Source of the DNA: Agreia sp. COWG
Lineage (GTDB): Bacteria; Actinomycetota; Actinomycetes; Actinomycetales; Microbacteriaceae
Length of the DNA stretch: 64,000 nucleotides
Direction: 5' to 3'
NCBI RefSeq assembly: GCF_904528075.1
Contig: NZ_LR882035.1
Location: 1,674,001-1,738,000 of the forward strand
This document shows positions 40,385-49,806 of the stretch, piece by piece (within the stretch, counting starts at the first letter, position 1; the number at the start of each line of letters is the position of its first letter). A program made the position numbers and the translations under genes. The notes beneath the pieces are model-generated. The model worked only from the letters and a program-made list of their open reading frames with translations. It was not told the origin of the DNA and made no database searches.

Positions 40385-41391
40385 GAGATGCGCTCCTCTT
40401 CAGTCAGGCTGGGAACGTCGTCGGCGGCCACCGGGGCCCCGGAGTCGATAGCAGCGCGTCGGCCGCGAAGCCGTGGGTCGGCCAGGTCGTTGAGGCTCTC
40501 GCCCAGGAGGGTGATGCCGAGCACGGCTAGCACGATGGCCAGGCCGGGGAAGACGCTGGTCCACCAGATACCGCTGGTCACGTCTGACAGGGACTTGTTG
40601 AGGTCGTAGCCCCATTCTGCGGCCGCGGTCGGCTCGATGCCGAAGCCCAGGAAACCGAGACCGGCCAGGGTGAGCAGCGCCTCGGAGGAATTGAGCGTCA
40701 GCAGCAGGGGAAGCGACCGGGTGGCATTACGCAGAACATGTCTGAACATGATGCGGGGGGCTCGGGTGCCGATCACTTTCGCCGACTCGACGTAGGCCTC
40801 GCTCTTGATGCGTACCGTCTCCGCCCGGATCACCCGGAAGTACTGGGGGATGAATACCACCGTGATGGAAATGGATGCCGCGAGTATTCCGCCGAAGAGG
40901 TTGCTCTGCCCGCCGGAGATGACGATCGACATCACGATGGCGAGCAGCAGCGAGGGGAACGCGTAGATAGCGTCGCACACGACGACGAGCACCCGGTCGA
41001 GCCAACCGCCGAGATAGCCGGAGACGAGGCCCAGCAGGATGCCGATGAAGATCGACAGGATGACCGACACGATGATCGTGAGAATGGCTGTCTGGGCTCC
41101 CCAGATCACGCGCGAGAGCACGTCGTAACCACCCACTGTCGTGCCCAGCAGGTGTTGCGACGAGGGCGGCTGCTGGGCTCCGAAGGCCGTGCCCTCCGTA
41201 CGCAGCTGGCCGAAGCCGTACGGCGCAAGAATCGGTGCGAACACCGCGGTGATCACGAAGATGGCAGTGATCACGACGCCGGCGACGAGCATGCCTCGTT
41301 GCAGCCCGACACTCGATCGAACCTGGGCGAAGAGGGGAATGCGGGACGCGAGTCTCCGGCGGGGCCGGTGCGAGTGTGTCGAGGCGGTCAT
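40381..41391 (-). CDS. Peptide ABC transporter permease (DppC-like)
   Basis: 336 residues; five to six membrane helices with a short N-terminal cytoplasmic region. HLLGTTVGGYDVLSRVIWGA is the DppC/OppC N-terminal periplasmic motif, and ESAKVIGTRAPRIMFRHVLR the EAA loop that contacts the ATPase. The ATG at 41391 starts 2 nt after the upstream permease stop. The C-terminus has an acidic tail. Paired with the DppB-like gene. Confidence 0.94.
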   Translation of the reverse strand: MTASTHSHRPRRRLASRIPLFAQVRSSVGLQRGMLVAGVVITAIFVITAVFAPILAPYGFGQLRTEGTAFGAQQPPSSQHLLGTTVGGYDVLSRVIWGAQTAILTIIVSVILSIFIGILLGLVSGYLGGWLDRVLVVVCDAIYAFPSLLLAIVMSIVISGGQSNLFGGILAASISITVVFIPQYFRVIRAETVRIKSEAYVESAKVIGTRAPRIMFRHVLRNATRSLPLLLTLNSSEALLTLAGLGFLGFGIEPTAAAEWGYDLNKSLSDVTSGIWWTSVFPGLAIVLAVLGITLLGESLNDLADPRLRGRRAAIDSGAPVAADDVPSLTEEERIS

Positions 41392-41393
41392 GA

Positions 41394-42494
41394 TCAGTAC
41401 CTGACTCTCGGGTCGATGAGCGCGGCGATGATGTCCACGATGAAGTTGGTGACCGCGACGATCACGGCAAGAAGGGCGACGATGCCCTGAACGGCGACGA
41501 AGTCGCGAGCCTGGAGGTATTGAGCCAACTGGAAACCGAGGCCTTTCCATTCGAAGGTGGTCTCCGTGAGTACTGCGCCACCGAGCAGGAGAGCGATCTG
41601 CAGGCCGATGACCGTGATGATCGGGATGAGGGCGGGGCGGTAGGCGTGCTTGCGAACGAGTCGAAACTCGTCGACGCCACGGGAACGAGCGGCGTCGACA
41701 TAGTCGGTGCCCAGGGTGCCGATGAGATTGGTGCGAACGAGGCGGAGAAAGACGCCGGCGGTGAGGAGCCCGAGGGCAACACCGGGAAGAACCGCGTGAG
41801 AGAGCACATCTCCGATGACCTCGGGGTCTCCGGTCTGGATCGAATCGATGAGGTAGATGCCGGTCTTGCTCGTCAAGAACTGCATCTGAAGCTCAGCTCC
41901 CGTCGATGCACGGCCAGCCACGGGCAGGAGTTGCAGCCAGACGGCGAACACGAGCTTGAGGAGCAGACCGGCAAAGAACACGGGAGTCGCGTAGCAGAGG
42001 ATGGCGAAGATGCGCAGCACCGCATCCGGTGCCTTGTCTCGGAAGTATGCTGCGACCATCCCGAGAGGGATTCCCACGATGAAGGCCACGATGAGGGCGT
42101 AGAAGGCGAGCTCGAGGGTGGCACCGCCGTACGTGAGCAGCACCTCCGTGACGGGCCGGTTGTCGCTGAGGGTGCTGCCGAAGTTGCCGGTGAAGATGTT
42201 GCCGAGGTACTCGAGATACTGCACGATGAGCGGCCGGTCGTAGCCGGCCTCGTGGATGCGCTCCTGAAGCTGCGGCCCGGTGAGCTTGCCTCCGAGAGCG
42301 GCGGTGATCGGGTCTCCTGTGGTACGCATCAGGAGGAAGACGAGGGTCACGAGGATGAAGACCGTCGGAAAGATGAGGAGGAAGCGAACGAGCAGGTATC
42401 TGCCAAGGCCTCCCCCGCCGGATCGCGATCGTCGTTGGAGCGCCGCGGGGGGCGCGGCCGATGCCGGATTCGGCGAGCTGAGTTCTGCAGTCAC
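41394..42494 (-). CDS. Peptide ABC transporter permease (DppB-like)
   Basis: 366 residues with about six membrane helices. ERIHEAGYDRPLIVQYLEYL and NFGSTLSDNRPVTEVLLTYG are DppB motifs; YVDAARSRGVDEFRLVRKHA is the EAA loop. The start is a GTG with AAGGGA 8 nt upstream. A strong hairpin lies in the gap to the binding protein. Forms the pore with the DppC-like protein. Confidence 0.94.
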   Translation of the reverse strand: MTAELSSPNPASAAPPAALQRRSRSGGGGLGRYLLVRFLLIFPTVFILVTLVFLLMRTTGDPITAALGGKLTGPQLQERIHEAGYDRPLIVQYLEYLGNIFTGNFGSTLSDNRPVTEVLLTYGGATLELAFYALIVAFIVGIPLGMVAAYFRDKAPDAVLRIFAILCYATPVFFAGLLLKLVFAVWLQLLPVAGRASTGAELQMQFLTSKTGIYLIDSIQTGDPEVIGDVLSHAVLPGVALGLLTAGVFLRLVRTNLIGTLGTDYVDAARSRGVDEFRLVRKHAYRPALIPIITVIGLQIALLLGGAVLTETTFEWKGLGFQLAQYLQARDFVAVQGIVALLAVIVAVTNFIVDIIAALIDPRVRY

Positions 42495-42534
42495 GTGGGC
42501 TGTCCCTTGGGTACGAGAAACGATGGGAAAACGA

Positions 42535-42572
42535 CCGAAGGGGCGGGGCGCATGCAGCGCCCCACCCCTCGG
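42535..42572 (-). terminator. Intercistronic hairpin between binding-protein and permease genes
   Basis: Arms at 42535-42551 and 42557-42572 pair almost completely (CCGAAGGGGCGGGGCGC with GCGCCCCACCCCTCGG, one bulge). Without a T-run it is more likely to attenuate or stabilise mRNA, so that the binding protein outnumbers the permease. Confidence 0.6.
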
Positions 42573-42606
42573 CCACAGTGCTAGAGCAAATCTAGCCTTT
42601 CGGTGG

Positions 42607-44226
42607 TCAGCCCTTGCTCAGGGCGCCGTAGCGGAACTTGAACGACGCGTCGAGCGTGTCCTTCGTGCCCTCGATATCCGTTCCCGTCACTGCGACCTGG
42701 GCACCCTGCAGGTACGGGATGGTCGAGAGATCGGCCGCGACATCGTCCTGGATCTTCTCGATGGCCGCCGTGCGAGCCGCCGTGTCCGTCGTGACGGCCT
42801 GCTTCAGGATCTCGTCGTTGACGGACGAGTTGTCGTAGTGATTCGCGAGGAAGTTGTCCTTCAGGAAGAACGGCGTCAGATAGTTGTCCGCGTCGGAGTA
42901 GTCCGGGAACCAGCCCAGCTGGTAGGCCGGGTAGACGTCGCTCGATCGATCCTTGGAATACTGCACCCACTCGGTGGTCTGCAGGTTCACGTTGAACAGG
43001 CCGCTGGAGTCGAGCTGGTCCTTGATGAGCGCGTACTCGTCTCCGGAGGAGGGACCGTAGTGGTCGTTGCTGTACTGCAGCGACAGTTCGACGGGCCCCG
43101 TCACTCCGGCGGCTTCGAGCGTGGCCTTGGCCTTGGCGGCGTCGGGCTTGCCCTGTCCATCCCCGTACGGTGCCTTCAGCGACTCGGTCGCGCCGGTCAG
43201 TCCCGCGGGAACGTAGGAGTACAACGGCGTGTACGTACCCTTGTAGACCTGGTCCGCGATCTCGTCGCGGTCGATGAGGTCTGCGACGGCCTGGCGAACG
43301 GCGAGGGCCTTCGCGGGGTCGGCCTCCGGCGTCTTGGCGCCGAATGGCTGGGTGTCGAAGTTGAAGACGATGTAGCGGATCTCCCCGCCGGGGCCGTCGA
43401 CGACCTTGACCTTGTCGTTGCCCTTCAGGTCGTCGACGTCGGTGGCGCTCAGGCTGCGGTAGGCGACATCGATGTTGCCCTCTTGCACCTCGAGCTTGAG
43501 GTTCGACGAGTCCGCGTAGTACTTCACGTTGATCTGATCTGACTTCGCCTTGCCGAGGACACCCTTGTAGTCGGGGTTGGCCTTGTACCCGATCAGGTTG
43601 TTGAAGTCGTAGCTGGTGATCTCGTACTGGCCGGCGAATGCCTTGCCCTTGACGATGTCCTCGTCGCTTGTGATCGACGTCGCGGAGAAGACGTCTTCGT
43701 CGACGATCGGGCCGGCTGGGCTCGACAGGATCTGCGGGAAGACCTGGTCGTCGGCGGACTTCAGGGTGAAGACCACGGTGGTGTCATCGGGAGCGGCCAC
43801 GGAGGCGAGGTTGTACAGCAGCGACGCCGGACCGTTCACGTCGTTGATCGCCAGCTGGCGGTCGAAGCTGAACTTGACGTCGCTCGACGTGAGGGCGTTG
43901 CCGTTCGCGAACTTCAGTCCGGGCTTCAAGGTGACGGTGTACTCGGTAGGCGACGTGAACTCCGCCTTCTCGGCGATGTCGGGCTGCACGTCCGGACTGC
44001 CGTAGGGCGTGTTCATCAGGAACGGGAAGACCTGGTTCATCACGGCGAAGGAGCCGTTGTCGTAGGACCCCGCCGGATCGAGCACGGTCACCTTGTCGGT
44101 GGTGCCGATGGTGATCGCGCTTTTGGTGCTGCCACCGGCGGAACAGCCGGCGAGCACAAGGGCTACCGCTGCCGTGCCGGCAACCGCCGCGACGACGCGA
44201 AGGGTGCGTGTGGATGCGGATTTCAT
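42607..44226 (-). CDS. Peptide-type ABC transporter substrate-binding lipoprotein
   Basis: 539 residues. A lipoprotein signal ends VALVLAGCSAGG, so Cys28 is the lipidated N-terminus, anchoring it outside. The body is the family 5 solute-binding fold (KPGLKFANGNALTSSDVKFS, then a long C-terminal domain). It captures peptides or related solutes for the permease pair downstream; the ligand cannot be read. AGAGG lies 9 nt before the ATG. First gene of the operon. Confidence 0.94.
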   Translation of the reverse strand: MKSASTRTLRVVAAVAGTAAVALVLAGCSAGGSTKSAITIGTTDKVTVLDPAGSYDNGSFAVMNQVFPFLMNTPYGSPDVQPDIAEKAEFTSPTEYTVTLKPGLKFANGNALTSSDVKFSFDRQLAINDVNGPASLLYNLASVAAPDDTTVVFTLKSADDQVFPQILSSPAGPIVDEDVFSATSITSDEDIVKGKAFAGQYEITSYDFNNLIGYKANPDYKGVLGKAKSDQINVKYYADSSNLKLEVQEGNIDVAYRSLSATDVDDLKGNDKVKVVDGPGGEIRYIVFNFDTQPFGAKTPEADPAKALAVRQAVADLIDRDEIADQVYKGTYTPLYSYVPAGLTGATESLKAPYGDGQGKPDAAKAKATLEAAGVTGPVELSLQYSNDHYGPSSGDEYALIKDQLDSSGLFNVNLQTTEWVQYSKDRSSDVYPAYQLGWFPDYSDADNYLTPFFLKDNFLANHYDNSSVNDEILKQAVTTDTAARTAAIEKIQDDVAADLSTIPYLQGAQVAVTGTDIEGTKDTLDASFKFRYGALSKG

Positions 44227-44273
44227 ATCCGTCTACCTCTCTGGAGTGATATTTCAGACACAGATGTACCCCA

Positions 44274-44309
44274 AAGAAGGGATCCCCGTGATTGCTGTGA
44301 CCCCTTCTT
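44274..44309. promoter_or_regulatory. Inverted repeat in the binding-protein leader
   Basis: AAGAAGGG (44274-44281) and CCCTTCTT (44302-44309) form a perfect 8-bp inverted repeat about 50-80 nt before the binding-protein start, in the 194-nt gap to dnaG. It may be an operator or leader hairpin. No further convincing elements are seen in the gap. Confidence 0.35.
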
Positions 44310-44420
44310 ACCCCAGGGCGCACACTCGCACCAAGCTCACAGGGTCAACGGGACGGGATGTTTACCCGATCGAAACAAGACGGGTTCTTGACGAGCACAG
44401 TCCGTTTCCTGCCAACTTTG

Positions 44421-46316
44421 CTAGTCGCGCAGCGCTCGCCTGTCTGCTTCGATCTGCATCAACTGCCTCTGCAGGTCGCGATGAACGTCGGGCTGGGCCA
44501 CGGCGTCTGTACGCTGGAACTGACCGAGCAGCTCTTCTTTTCGCCGCACCAGGTCGCGCTCCACCAGCGAGAGCACGACCTGTTGCAGATAGGTGTCGAG
44601 TTCGCGTTCCGGTCTCTCCGGTACCGGCGCGACGGCGAGCTGGGCCACCAGGGTCTTCACGGGCTCGGGCACCGTCTCCTGGATGATCGAGGCCCAGTCG
44701 GCTCGATCGAACGAGTTCAGTCGCATGGCTATCGCATCGCGCACCGCGGCAAGGGCTCCGTTACTGAACGCGACGGCCGTGCCGCGAGCCAGTAGGTCTT
44801 TGCCGACGCTGTTGGGAAACTGCAGCATCGCCATGAGCGCGTCCCGCTCGAGCCTGGTCGCGGTCGTGCTCGGCAGACTGGTGAGCGAGATGGCCGCGGG
44901 GGGCGCGATCTCGAGCGACGTGATGGATGCCGGGCCGCCCTCGGCCGCCGGCGCGAGCCGCGGGGTATCGCGATCTCGGCTGGTAGAGGACTCGATCGAC
45001 CTGCCGGCGGCATCGACCGCCCTGCCGACCTCGCCGAGATCCATGCCGAGGAGGCGGGCGAGCTCCCTGGCGTAGCCGGGACGAATGGAGGGGTCTCGGA
45101 TGTCTGCCACGATCGGGGCCGCGGCACGGAGAGCGGCTACCCGGCCTTCGACCGTATTGAGGTCGAAGGTGGACAACCTCTGTTTGAGAACGAATTCGAA
45201 CATGGGCTTCTTGCCGGTGACCAGACGGCGAACGGCATCGTCACCGCGGTTCAGGCGTAGATCGCACGGGTCGAGGCCATCGGGGGCGACCGCGACGTAG
45301 GTCTGCGCGGCGAACCGGTGTTCCTCGCTGAACGCGCGGAGGGCCGCCTTCTCGCCAGCAGCATCGGGATCGAAGGTGAAGATCACCTCACCGAGCCCGG
45401 CTGTGTCGTCGGAGAGAACCCGGCGCATGACCTTGATGTGGTCGACGCCGAACGACGTGCCGCAGGTGGCGACGGCCGTTGTGACACCGGCGAGGTGACA
45501 GGCCATGACGTCGGTGTAGCCCTCGACGATGACCACCTGGTGGCTGCGGGCGATGTCGCGCTTGGCGAGATCGAGCCCGTAGAGCACCTGGGACTTGTGG
45601 TAGACGAGGGTCTCGGGGGTGTTGAGGTACTTCGGGCCCTTGTCGTCGTCGAGGAGGCGCCGCGCTCCGAAGCCGACGGTCTGCCCCGTCTGATCGCGGA
45701 TGGGCCAGATCAGCCGGCCCCGGAACCGGTCGTAGCTGCCCTTTTCACCGGTGCTCGTCAGCCCGGCCGCAGTCAATTCCTCGGCGGTGAAGCCCTTTGC
45801 CCGCAGGTGCTTTCCGAGGATGTCCCAGCCCTTGGGCGCGAAGCCGACGCCGAAGCGCTGGGCGGCCGACGCGTCGAAACCGCGCTCCCCCAGGAAGCGC
45901 CTCCCGACCTCCGCCTCCGGCGTCGTGAGCTGGTCGATGAAGAACTCGCGCGCCGCATCGTTGGCCGCCAGGAGGCGAGCGCGGCTCGAGTAGTCGGACG
46001 GGGCCCCGCCATCTTCGTAGTGCAGCTCGAAGCCGATGCGGGCGGCCATGCGCTCGACGGCCTCACTGAACGAGACGTGGTCCATCTTCTGCAGGAAGGT
46101 GAAGACGTCGCCGCCCTCGCCGCAGCCGAAGCAGTGGTAGTAGCCCACCTGGGGGCGAACGTGAAAGCTCGGGCTGCGCTCGTCGTGGAAGGGGCACAAT
46201 CCCTTCATCGAGCCGACGCCAGCGCTCTTCAGGGTGACGTACTCCCCCACGACGTCGCCCAGATTGATGCGGGAACGCACCTCGTCGATGTCGCGCCGCA
46301 GTATGAGACCCGCCAT
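44421..46316 (-). CDS. dnaG: DNA primase
   Basis: 631 residues. Zinc finger ligands Cys41, His44, Cys62 and Cys65 (CPFHDERS, HCFGCGEGGD) are in place, followed by the toprim core (VVIVEGYTDVMACHLAG, then FTFDPDAAGEKA) and a C-terminal helicase-binding region. It makes RNA primers at the chromosomal fork. The ATG shares one base with the dgt stop (TGATG), so dgt-dnaG are coupled. Length is normal. Confidence 0.97.
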   Translation of the reverse strand: MAGLILRRDIDEVRSRINLGDVVGEYVTLKSAGVGSMKGLCPFHDERSPSFHVRPQVGYYHCFGCGEGGDVFTFLQKMDHVSFSEAVERMAARIGFELHYEDGGAPSDYSSRARLLAANDAAREFFIDQLTTPEAEVGRRFLGERGFDASAAQRFGVGFAPKGWDILGKHLRAKGFTAEELTAAGLTSTGEKGSYDRFRGRLIWPIRDQTGQTVGFGARRLLDDDKGPKYLNTPETLVYHKSQVLYGLDLAKRDIARSHQVVIVEGYTDVMACHLAGVTTAVATCGTSFGVDHIKVMRRVLSDDTAGLGEVIFTFDPDAAGEKAALRAFSEEHRFAAQTYVAVAPDGLDPCDLRLNRGDDAVRRLVTGKKPMFEFVLKQRLSTFDLNTVEGRVAALRAAAPIVADIRDPSIRPGYARELARLLGMDLGEVGRAVDAAGRSIESSTSRDRDTPRLAPAAEGGPASITSLEIAPPAAISLTSLPSTTATRLERDALMAMLQFPNSVGKDLLARGTAVAFSNGALAAVRDAIAMRLNSFDRADWASIIQETVPEPVKTLVAQLAVAPVPERPERELDTYLQQVVLSLVERDLVRRKEELLGQFQRTDAVAQPDVHRDLQRQLMQIEADRRALRD

Positions 46317-47581
46317 CAGCCGAGTAGTCCCCTCGACCAGGCAATGGCCGACTGGTCGGTGAGGCTCGCCACCTGGTCGACGATGACGCGCCTGCGCGCG
46401 GCGTCGTCGGATGCCTCACGCCAGTCCGCGGCGAAGGCCACCTCGAGGGCACCCTCGCCCAGGCGGAAGAGCTCGTCGGCCAGCGAGGTGAGGATGGCGC
46501 GCTGTTCGACATAGAGCGGCTGTCGGGAGTCGCTCGCCATCACGTACGCGGCCACGATCCCCTTGAGGACGGCGATCTGCGACTGTACGGCGCGTGGAAC
46601 GACGACGCTGCCGCCGAAGCGGGCGATCGACTCCGCCGGGTACGCTTCGCGCGTCGCCGCCGTGGAACGACCGGCGAAGCGGCCGATCAGCTGGCTCGTG
46701 AGGTTCTTCAGCCTGCCCTGGGCCAGCCGCGATCCGTCCCAGCCGTCGAGCCAGATCTCGAGCGAGGTCAGCTCGTCGAAGGCGGCGGTCAGCTCGTCGC
46801 GGCTGAACTCCCCGCCCACCCAGGCGTGCATGGCCACGACGAGATCGTCGTGGTCGACGCGCGCGCCGAGCGCTCCCACATCGATATACCCCGTAAGCAC
46901 CGCGTCTTCGAAGTCGTGCACCGAGTACGCGATGTCGTCCGAGAGATCCATGACCTGGGCCTCGATGCACTTCTGCCCGGCCGGCGCACCTTGGCGCAGC
47001 CAGCGGAAGACCGCGTCGTCTTCGGGATAGACACCGTACTTCGCACGACCGCTGGGGTCGCCGATGGCGTCGTCGATGGTCCACGGATACTTGCAACTGG
47101 CGTCGAGACTCGCCCGGGTGAGGTTGAGCCCGGCGCTGGAGCCGTCGGCGTGCGTCACCTTGGGCTCGAGTCGGGTGAGGATGCGCAGGCTCTGCGCGTT
47201 GCCCTCGAAGCCGCCGATGTCGGTCGCCCACTCGGCCAGGGCCTTCTCGCCGTTGTGGCCAAAGGGCGGGTGGCCGAGGTCGTGAGCGAGGCAGGCCGTA
47301 TCCACCACGTCGGGGTCGAGTCCGAGGCTGGTGGCGAGCTCGCGGCCCACCTGGGCGACCTCGAGAGAGTGGGTCAGGCGATTGCGCGCGAAGTCGAGAT
47401 CTGCCGGCGAGAGCACCTGCGTCTTGGCGGCCAACCGCCGAAAGGCGCTGGAGTGCAGGATGCGGGCCCGGTCGCGCGCGAAGTCGCTGCGTCTCGACGA
47501 GTGCTGCTCTCGCACGATGCGATCGCTGTCACGCAGCGCATAGCCGAGCGCGAGTTCGGCGGATGCCTGAACGATCGTCAC
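46316..47581 (-). CDS. dgt: dGTP triphosphohydrolase-like HD protein
   Basis: 421 residues. The HD motif is in CLAHDLGHPPFGHNGEKAL, with a further metal-binding His in RNRLTHSLEVAQ and Asp in MDLSDDIAYSVHDFED. It hydrolyses dGTP or other dNTPs to keep pools balanced. A GTG at 47581 is selected because GGAGG lies 5 nt before it; the GTG at 47593 would overlap dusB. Order dusB-dgt-dnaG is conserved in actinobacteria. Confidence 0.94.
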   Translation of the reverse strand: MTIVQASAELALGYALRDSDRIVREQHSSRRSDFARDRARILHSSAFRRLAAKTQVLSPADLDFARNRLTHSLEVAQVGRELATSLGLDPDVVDTACLAHDLGHPPFGHNGEKALAEWATDIGGFEGNAQSLRILTRLEPKVTHADGSSAGLNLTRASLDASCKYPWTIDDAIGDPSGRAKYGVYPEDDAVFRWLRQGAPAGQKCIEAQVMDLSDDIAYSVHDFEDAVLTGYIDVGALGARVDHDDLVVAMHAWVGGEFSRDELTAAFDELTSLEIWLDGWDGSRLAQGRLKNLTSQLIGRFAGRSTAATREAYPAESIARFGGSVVVPRAVQSQIAVLKGIVAAYVMASDSRQPLYVEQRAILTSLADELFRLGEGALEVAFAADWREASDDAARRRVIVDQVASLTDQSAIAWSRGLLG

Positions 47582-47582
47582 G

Positions 47583-48788
47583 TCATCCTCCACTGTGGTG
47601 CAGCTCGGCGCTCGTCAGTTCGGCGCGTTCGGGAAGCGCGAGATCGCGCGACTCCAGCCATTTGTCGGGGAGAGAGGGGCGCTTCGGCGTGCCGGCACGC
47701 CCTCGAGGACCCTCCGCATCCACCCCCGGGTACGGAAGCGAGCCGTCGAGTGTGCCGAGCACGTCGTCCATCTCGGCGAGTGAGTTCACCAGGCTGAGCG
47801 AGGCGCGCACGTCGTGGCCGACGGGATATCCCTTGAAATACCAGGCCACGTGCTTGCGGATGTCGCGACAGGCGCGGTTCTCGTCGCCGTCGTAGAACTC
47901 GACCAGAAGCTCCGTGTGACGGCGGATCGCGACAGCGACCTCGCCGAGCGTCGGCGCCGCGCGGGTCGCGGCGGCGACGGATGCGTCGAGCTCGCCGTTT
48001 CTCACGCGGAAGGCCGACGAGAGGTCTCCGAAGAGCCAGGGCCGACCGAGGCAGCCGCGCCCCACGACGACTCCGTCGCATCCGGTCTCGTCGACCATGC
48101 GAATGGCGTCTTCGGCCGACCAGATGTCGCCGTTGCCGAGTACGGGGATGCTCGTGATGGTCTTCTTGAGCGTGCTGATGGCCGACCAATCGGCCTGGCC
48201 GGAGTAGAAGTCGGCCGCGGTTCGGGCGTGCAGGGCGATGGATTTGACGCCGGCCCCCTCAGCCGCCTTCGCGGCCTCGATGTATGTGAGGTGATCGTCG
48301 TCGATGCCCTTGCGCATCTTGACGGTGACCGGGATGTCACCAGCGGCCTTCACGGCCTCTTCGACGATCTGTCGGAACAGATCGAGCTTCCAGGGAAGGG
48401 CGGAGCCACCGCCCTTGCGGGTGACCTTCGCGACGGGGCAGCCGAAGTTCATGTCGATGTGATCTGCCCGGTTCTCTGCCACCAGCATGGTCACGGCCTC
48501 GCGCATTGTGCCGGGGTCGACGCCGTACAGCTGAATCGAACGCAGTGTTTCGGAGGGGTGGTGCCGGATGAGGCGCATCGACTCCGACGTGCGCTCGACC
48601 AGAGCACGGCTCGTGATCATCTCGCTCACATAGAGCCCGGCACCGTACTCGCGACAGAGCCGCCTGTAGGCCGTATTCGTGATGCCGGCCATCGGAGCGA
48701 GCACGACCGGAACATCGAGTTCGATCGGCCCGATGCGGAGTTTCGGACGGGTGATCGTGCTCGGGGCGGTTTCGAGGGGTGTGGTCAT
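47583..48788 (-). CDS. dusB: tRNA-dihydrouridine synthase
   Basis: 401 residues. FMN-binding TIM barrel with LAPMAGITNTAYRRLC, catalytic Cys in MNFGCPVAKVTRKGGGS, and VTVKMRKGIDDDHL. It reduces uridine to dihydrouridine in tRNA D-loops. The ATG at 48788 (MTTPLETAPSTI) has GGGAGA upstream; the frame further upstream is noncoding in composition. Followed 1 nt later by dgt. Confidence 0.95.
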   Translation of the reverse strand: MTTPLETAPSTITRPKLRIGPIELDVPVVLAPMAGITNTAYRRLCREYGAGLYVSEMITSRALVERTSESMRLIRHHPSETLRSIQLYGVDPGTMREAVTMLVAENRADHIDMNFGCPVAKVTRKGGGSALPWKLDLFRQIVEEAVKAAGDIPVTVKMRKGIDDDHLTYIEAAKAAEGAGVKSIALHARTAADFYSGQADWSAISTLKKTITSIPVLGNGDIWSAEDAIRMVDETGCDGVVVGRGCLGRPWLFGDLSSAFRVRNGELDASVAAATRAAPTLGEVAVAIRRHTELLVEFYDGDENRACRDIRKHVAWYFKGYPVGHDVRASLSLVNSLAEMDDVLGTLDGSLPYPGVDAEGPRGRAGTPKRPSLPDKWLESRDLALPERAELTSAELHHSGG

Positions 48789-48879
48789 GACGAAAGCAAT
48801 TCTCCCAGACAAACTCCCCGCGCCTTCCGCACCGGTCGGAATTGTGCAGAGTCGCCGAACGCACCACCCATTGCCGAGG

Positions 48880-49023
48880 TCAGGCCGGGTCGTCGTCGAT
48901 GAACGACTCGAGGCTGCAGCTGTCACCGAGGCATACGCCCCCGGTCGAACCGATCATGCGGATCACCGGAGCCGGTGCGGCCTCGACTTCGCGGTCGGAT
49001 CCGTGTGCCGTCACCTTGCTCAC
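48880..49023 (-). CDS. 47-residue microprotein overlapping the DsbA-like gene
   Basis: Below the size usually annotated. A GTG at 49023 overlaps the stop of the DsbA-like gene (GTGA), giving translational coupling. The product, MSKVTAHGSDREVEAAPAPV at the start, ends in STGGVCLGDSCSLESFIDDD. Two Cys spaced CxxxxC in a short acidic tail suggest a redox or metal partner. It is hydrophilic and has no signal peptide. The call is supported by overlap, codon usage and natural composition, not by homology. Confidence 0.55.
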   Translation of the reverse strand: MSKVTAHGSDREVEAAPAPVIRMIGSTGGVCLGDSCSLESFIDDDPA

Positions 49024-49691
49024 CTGTGCGACCCCTGGCGCTCGGCGGCCACCTGGTCGAAAGCCCCCACGAATGTGGCCGCATCCTGCGCTCCGGAAAT
49101 GCCGTACCTCCCGTCGATCACGAAGAAGGGCACCCCCTGAATGCCGTACTCCTCTGCCTGGCGCTGGTCAGCCCTCACGGCGGCAAGATGCTCGCCCGAA
49201 GTCAGCGACCGCACGACATCGGCACGCTCGAGGCCGATCTCGGCCGCGAGATCGGCGAGGTCTTCGATGCGGCCGACGTTGCGGCCCTCTTCGAAGTACG
49301 CCTTCAGCAGACGCTCCTTCGCCTCGAGCTGCACGCCGTGCGCCTTGGCATAGTGGATGAGCTCGTGGGCCTTCACGGTATTGGAGTGCTGCAGCGCGTC
49401 GTAGTCGTAGTGCAGTCCGACGTCGTCTGCGATGCCGACGACGCGCTCCAGCATCTGCCGGGCCTGCTGCTCGGGAATGCCCTTGTGCTTCGAGAGGAAC
49501 GCGACCTCGTCGCCCTCGAAATCGACCGGCGTATCGGGTGAGAGCTCGAAGCTGTGGTACTCGATCTCGACAGGGGCACTCCCCGGCGTCGAGGTGTACT
49601 GATCGATACCGGCCTCCAGCTTGCGTTTGCCGATGTAGCACCACGGGCACGCGATGTCGCTCCAGATGTCGACCTTGATGGGGGTGGGCAT
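49020..49691 (-). CDS. DsbA-family oxidoreductase (FrnE-like)
   Basis: 223 residues. The thioredoxin-fold active site CPWC is in DIACPWCYIGKRKLE; the helical insert and the cis-Pro loop (GIQGVPFFVIDGRYG) are typical of FrnE/polyketide-type DsbA proteins. No signal peptide, so it is cytoplasmic and may serve as disulfide isomerase or glutathione-S-transferase-like enzyme. The ATG at 49691 gives the usual N-terminus MPTPIKVDIWSD. A microgene overlaps its stop. Confidence 0.9.
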   Translation of the reverse strand: MPTPIKVDIWSDIACPWCYIGKRKLEAGIDQYTSTPGSAPVEIEYHSFELSPDTPVDFEGDEVAFLSKHKGIPEQQARQMLERVVGIADDVGLHYDYDALQHSNTVKAHELIHYAKAHGVQLEAKERLLKAYFEEGRNVGRIEDLADLAAEIGLERADVVRSLTSGEHLAAVRADQRQAEEYGIQGVPFFVIDGRYGISGAQDAATFVGAFDQVAAERQGSHR

Positions 49692-49806
49692 GGCAGCATT
49701 CGAGATGTCGTTCACGTGATGGTGCAACCGCATTCCATAAGACCGTATTCCCGCACCACGCCGCTCTCGACGACGGCCGACCGGGCGCCGGTGGTTTACT
49801 CGAGTC

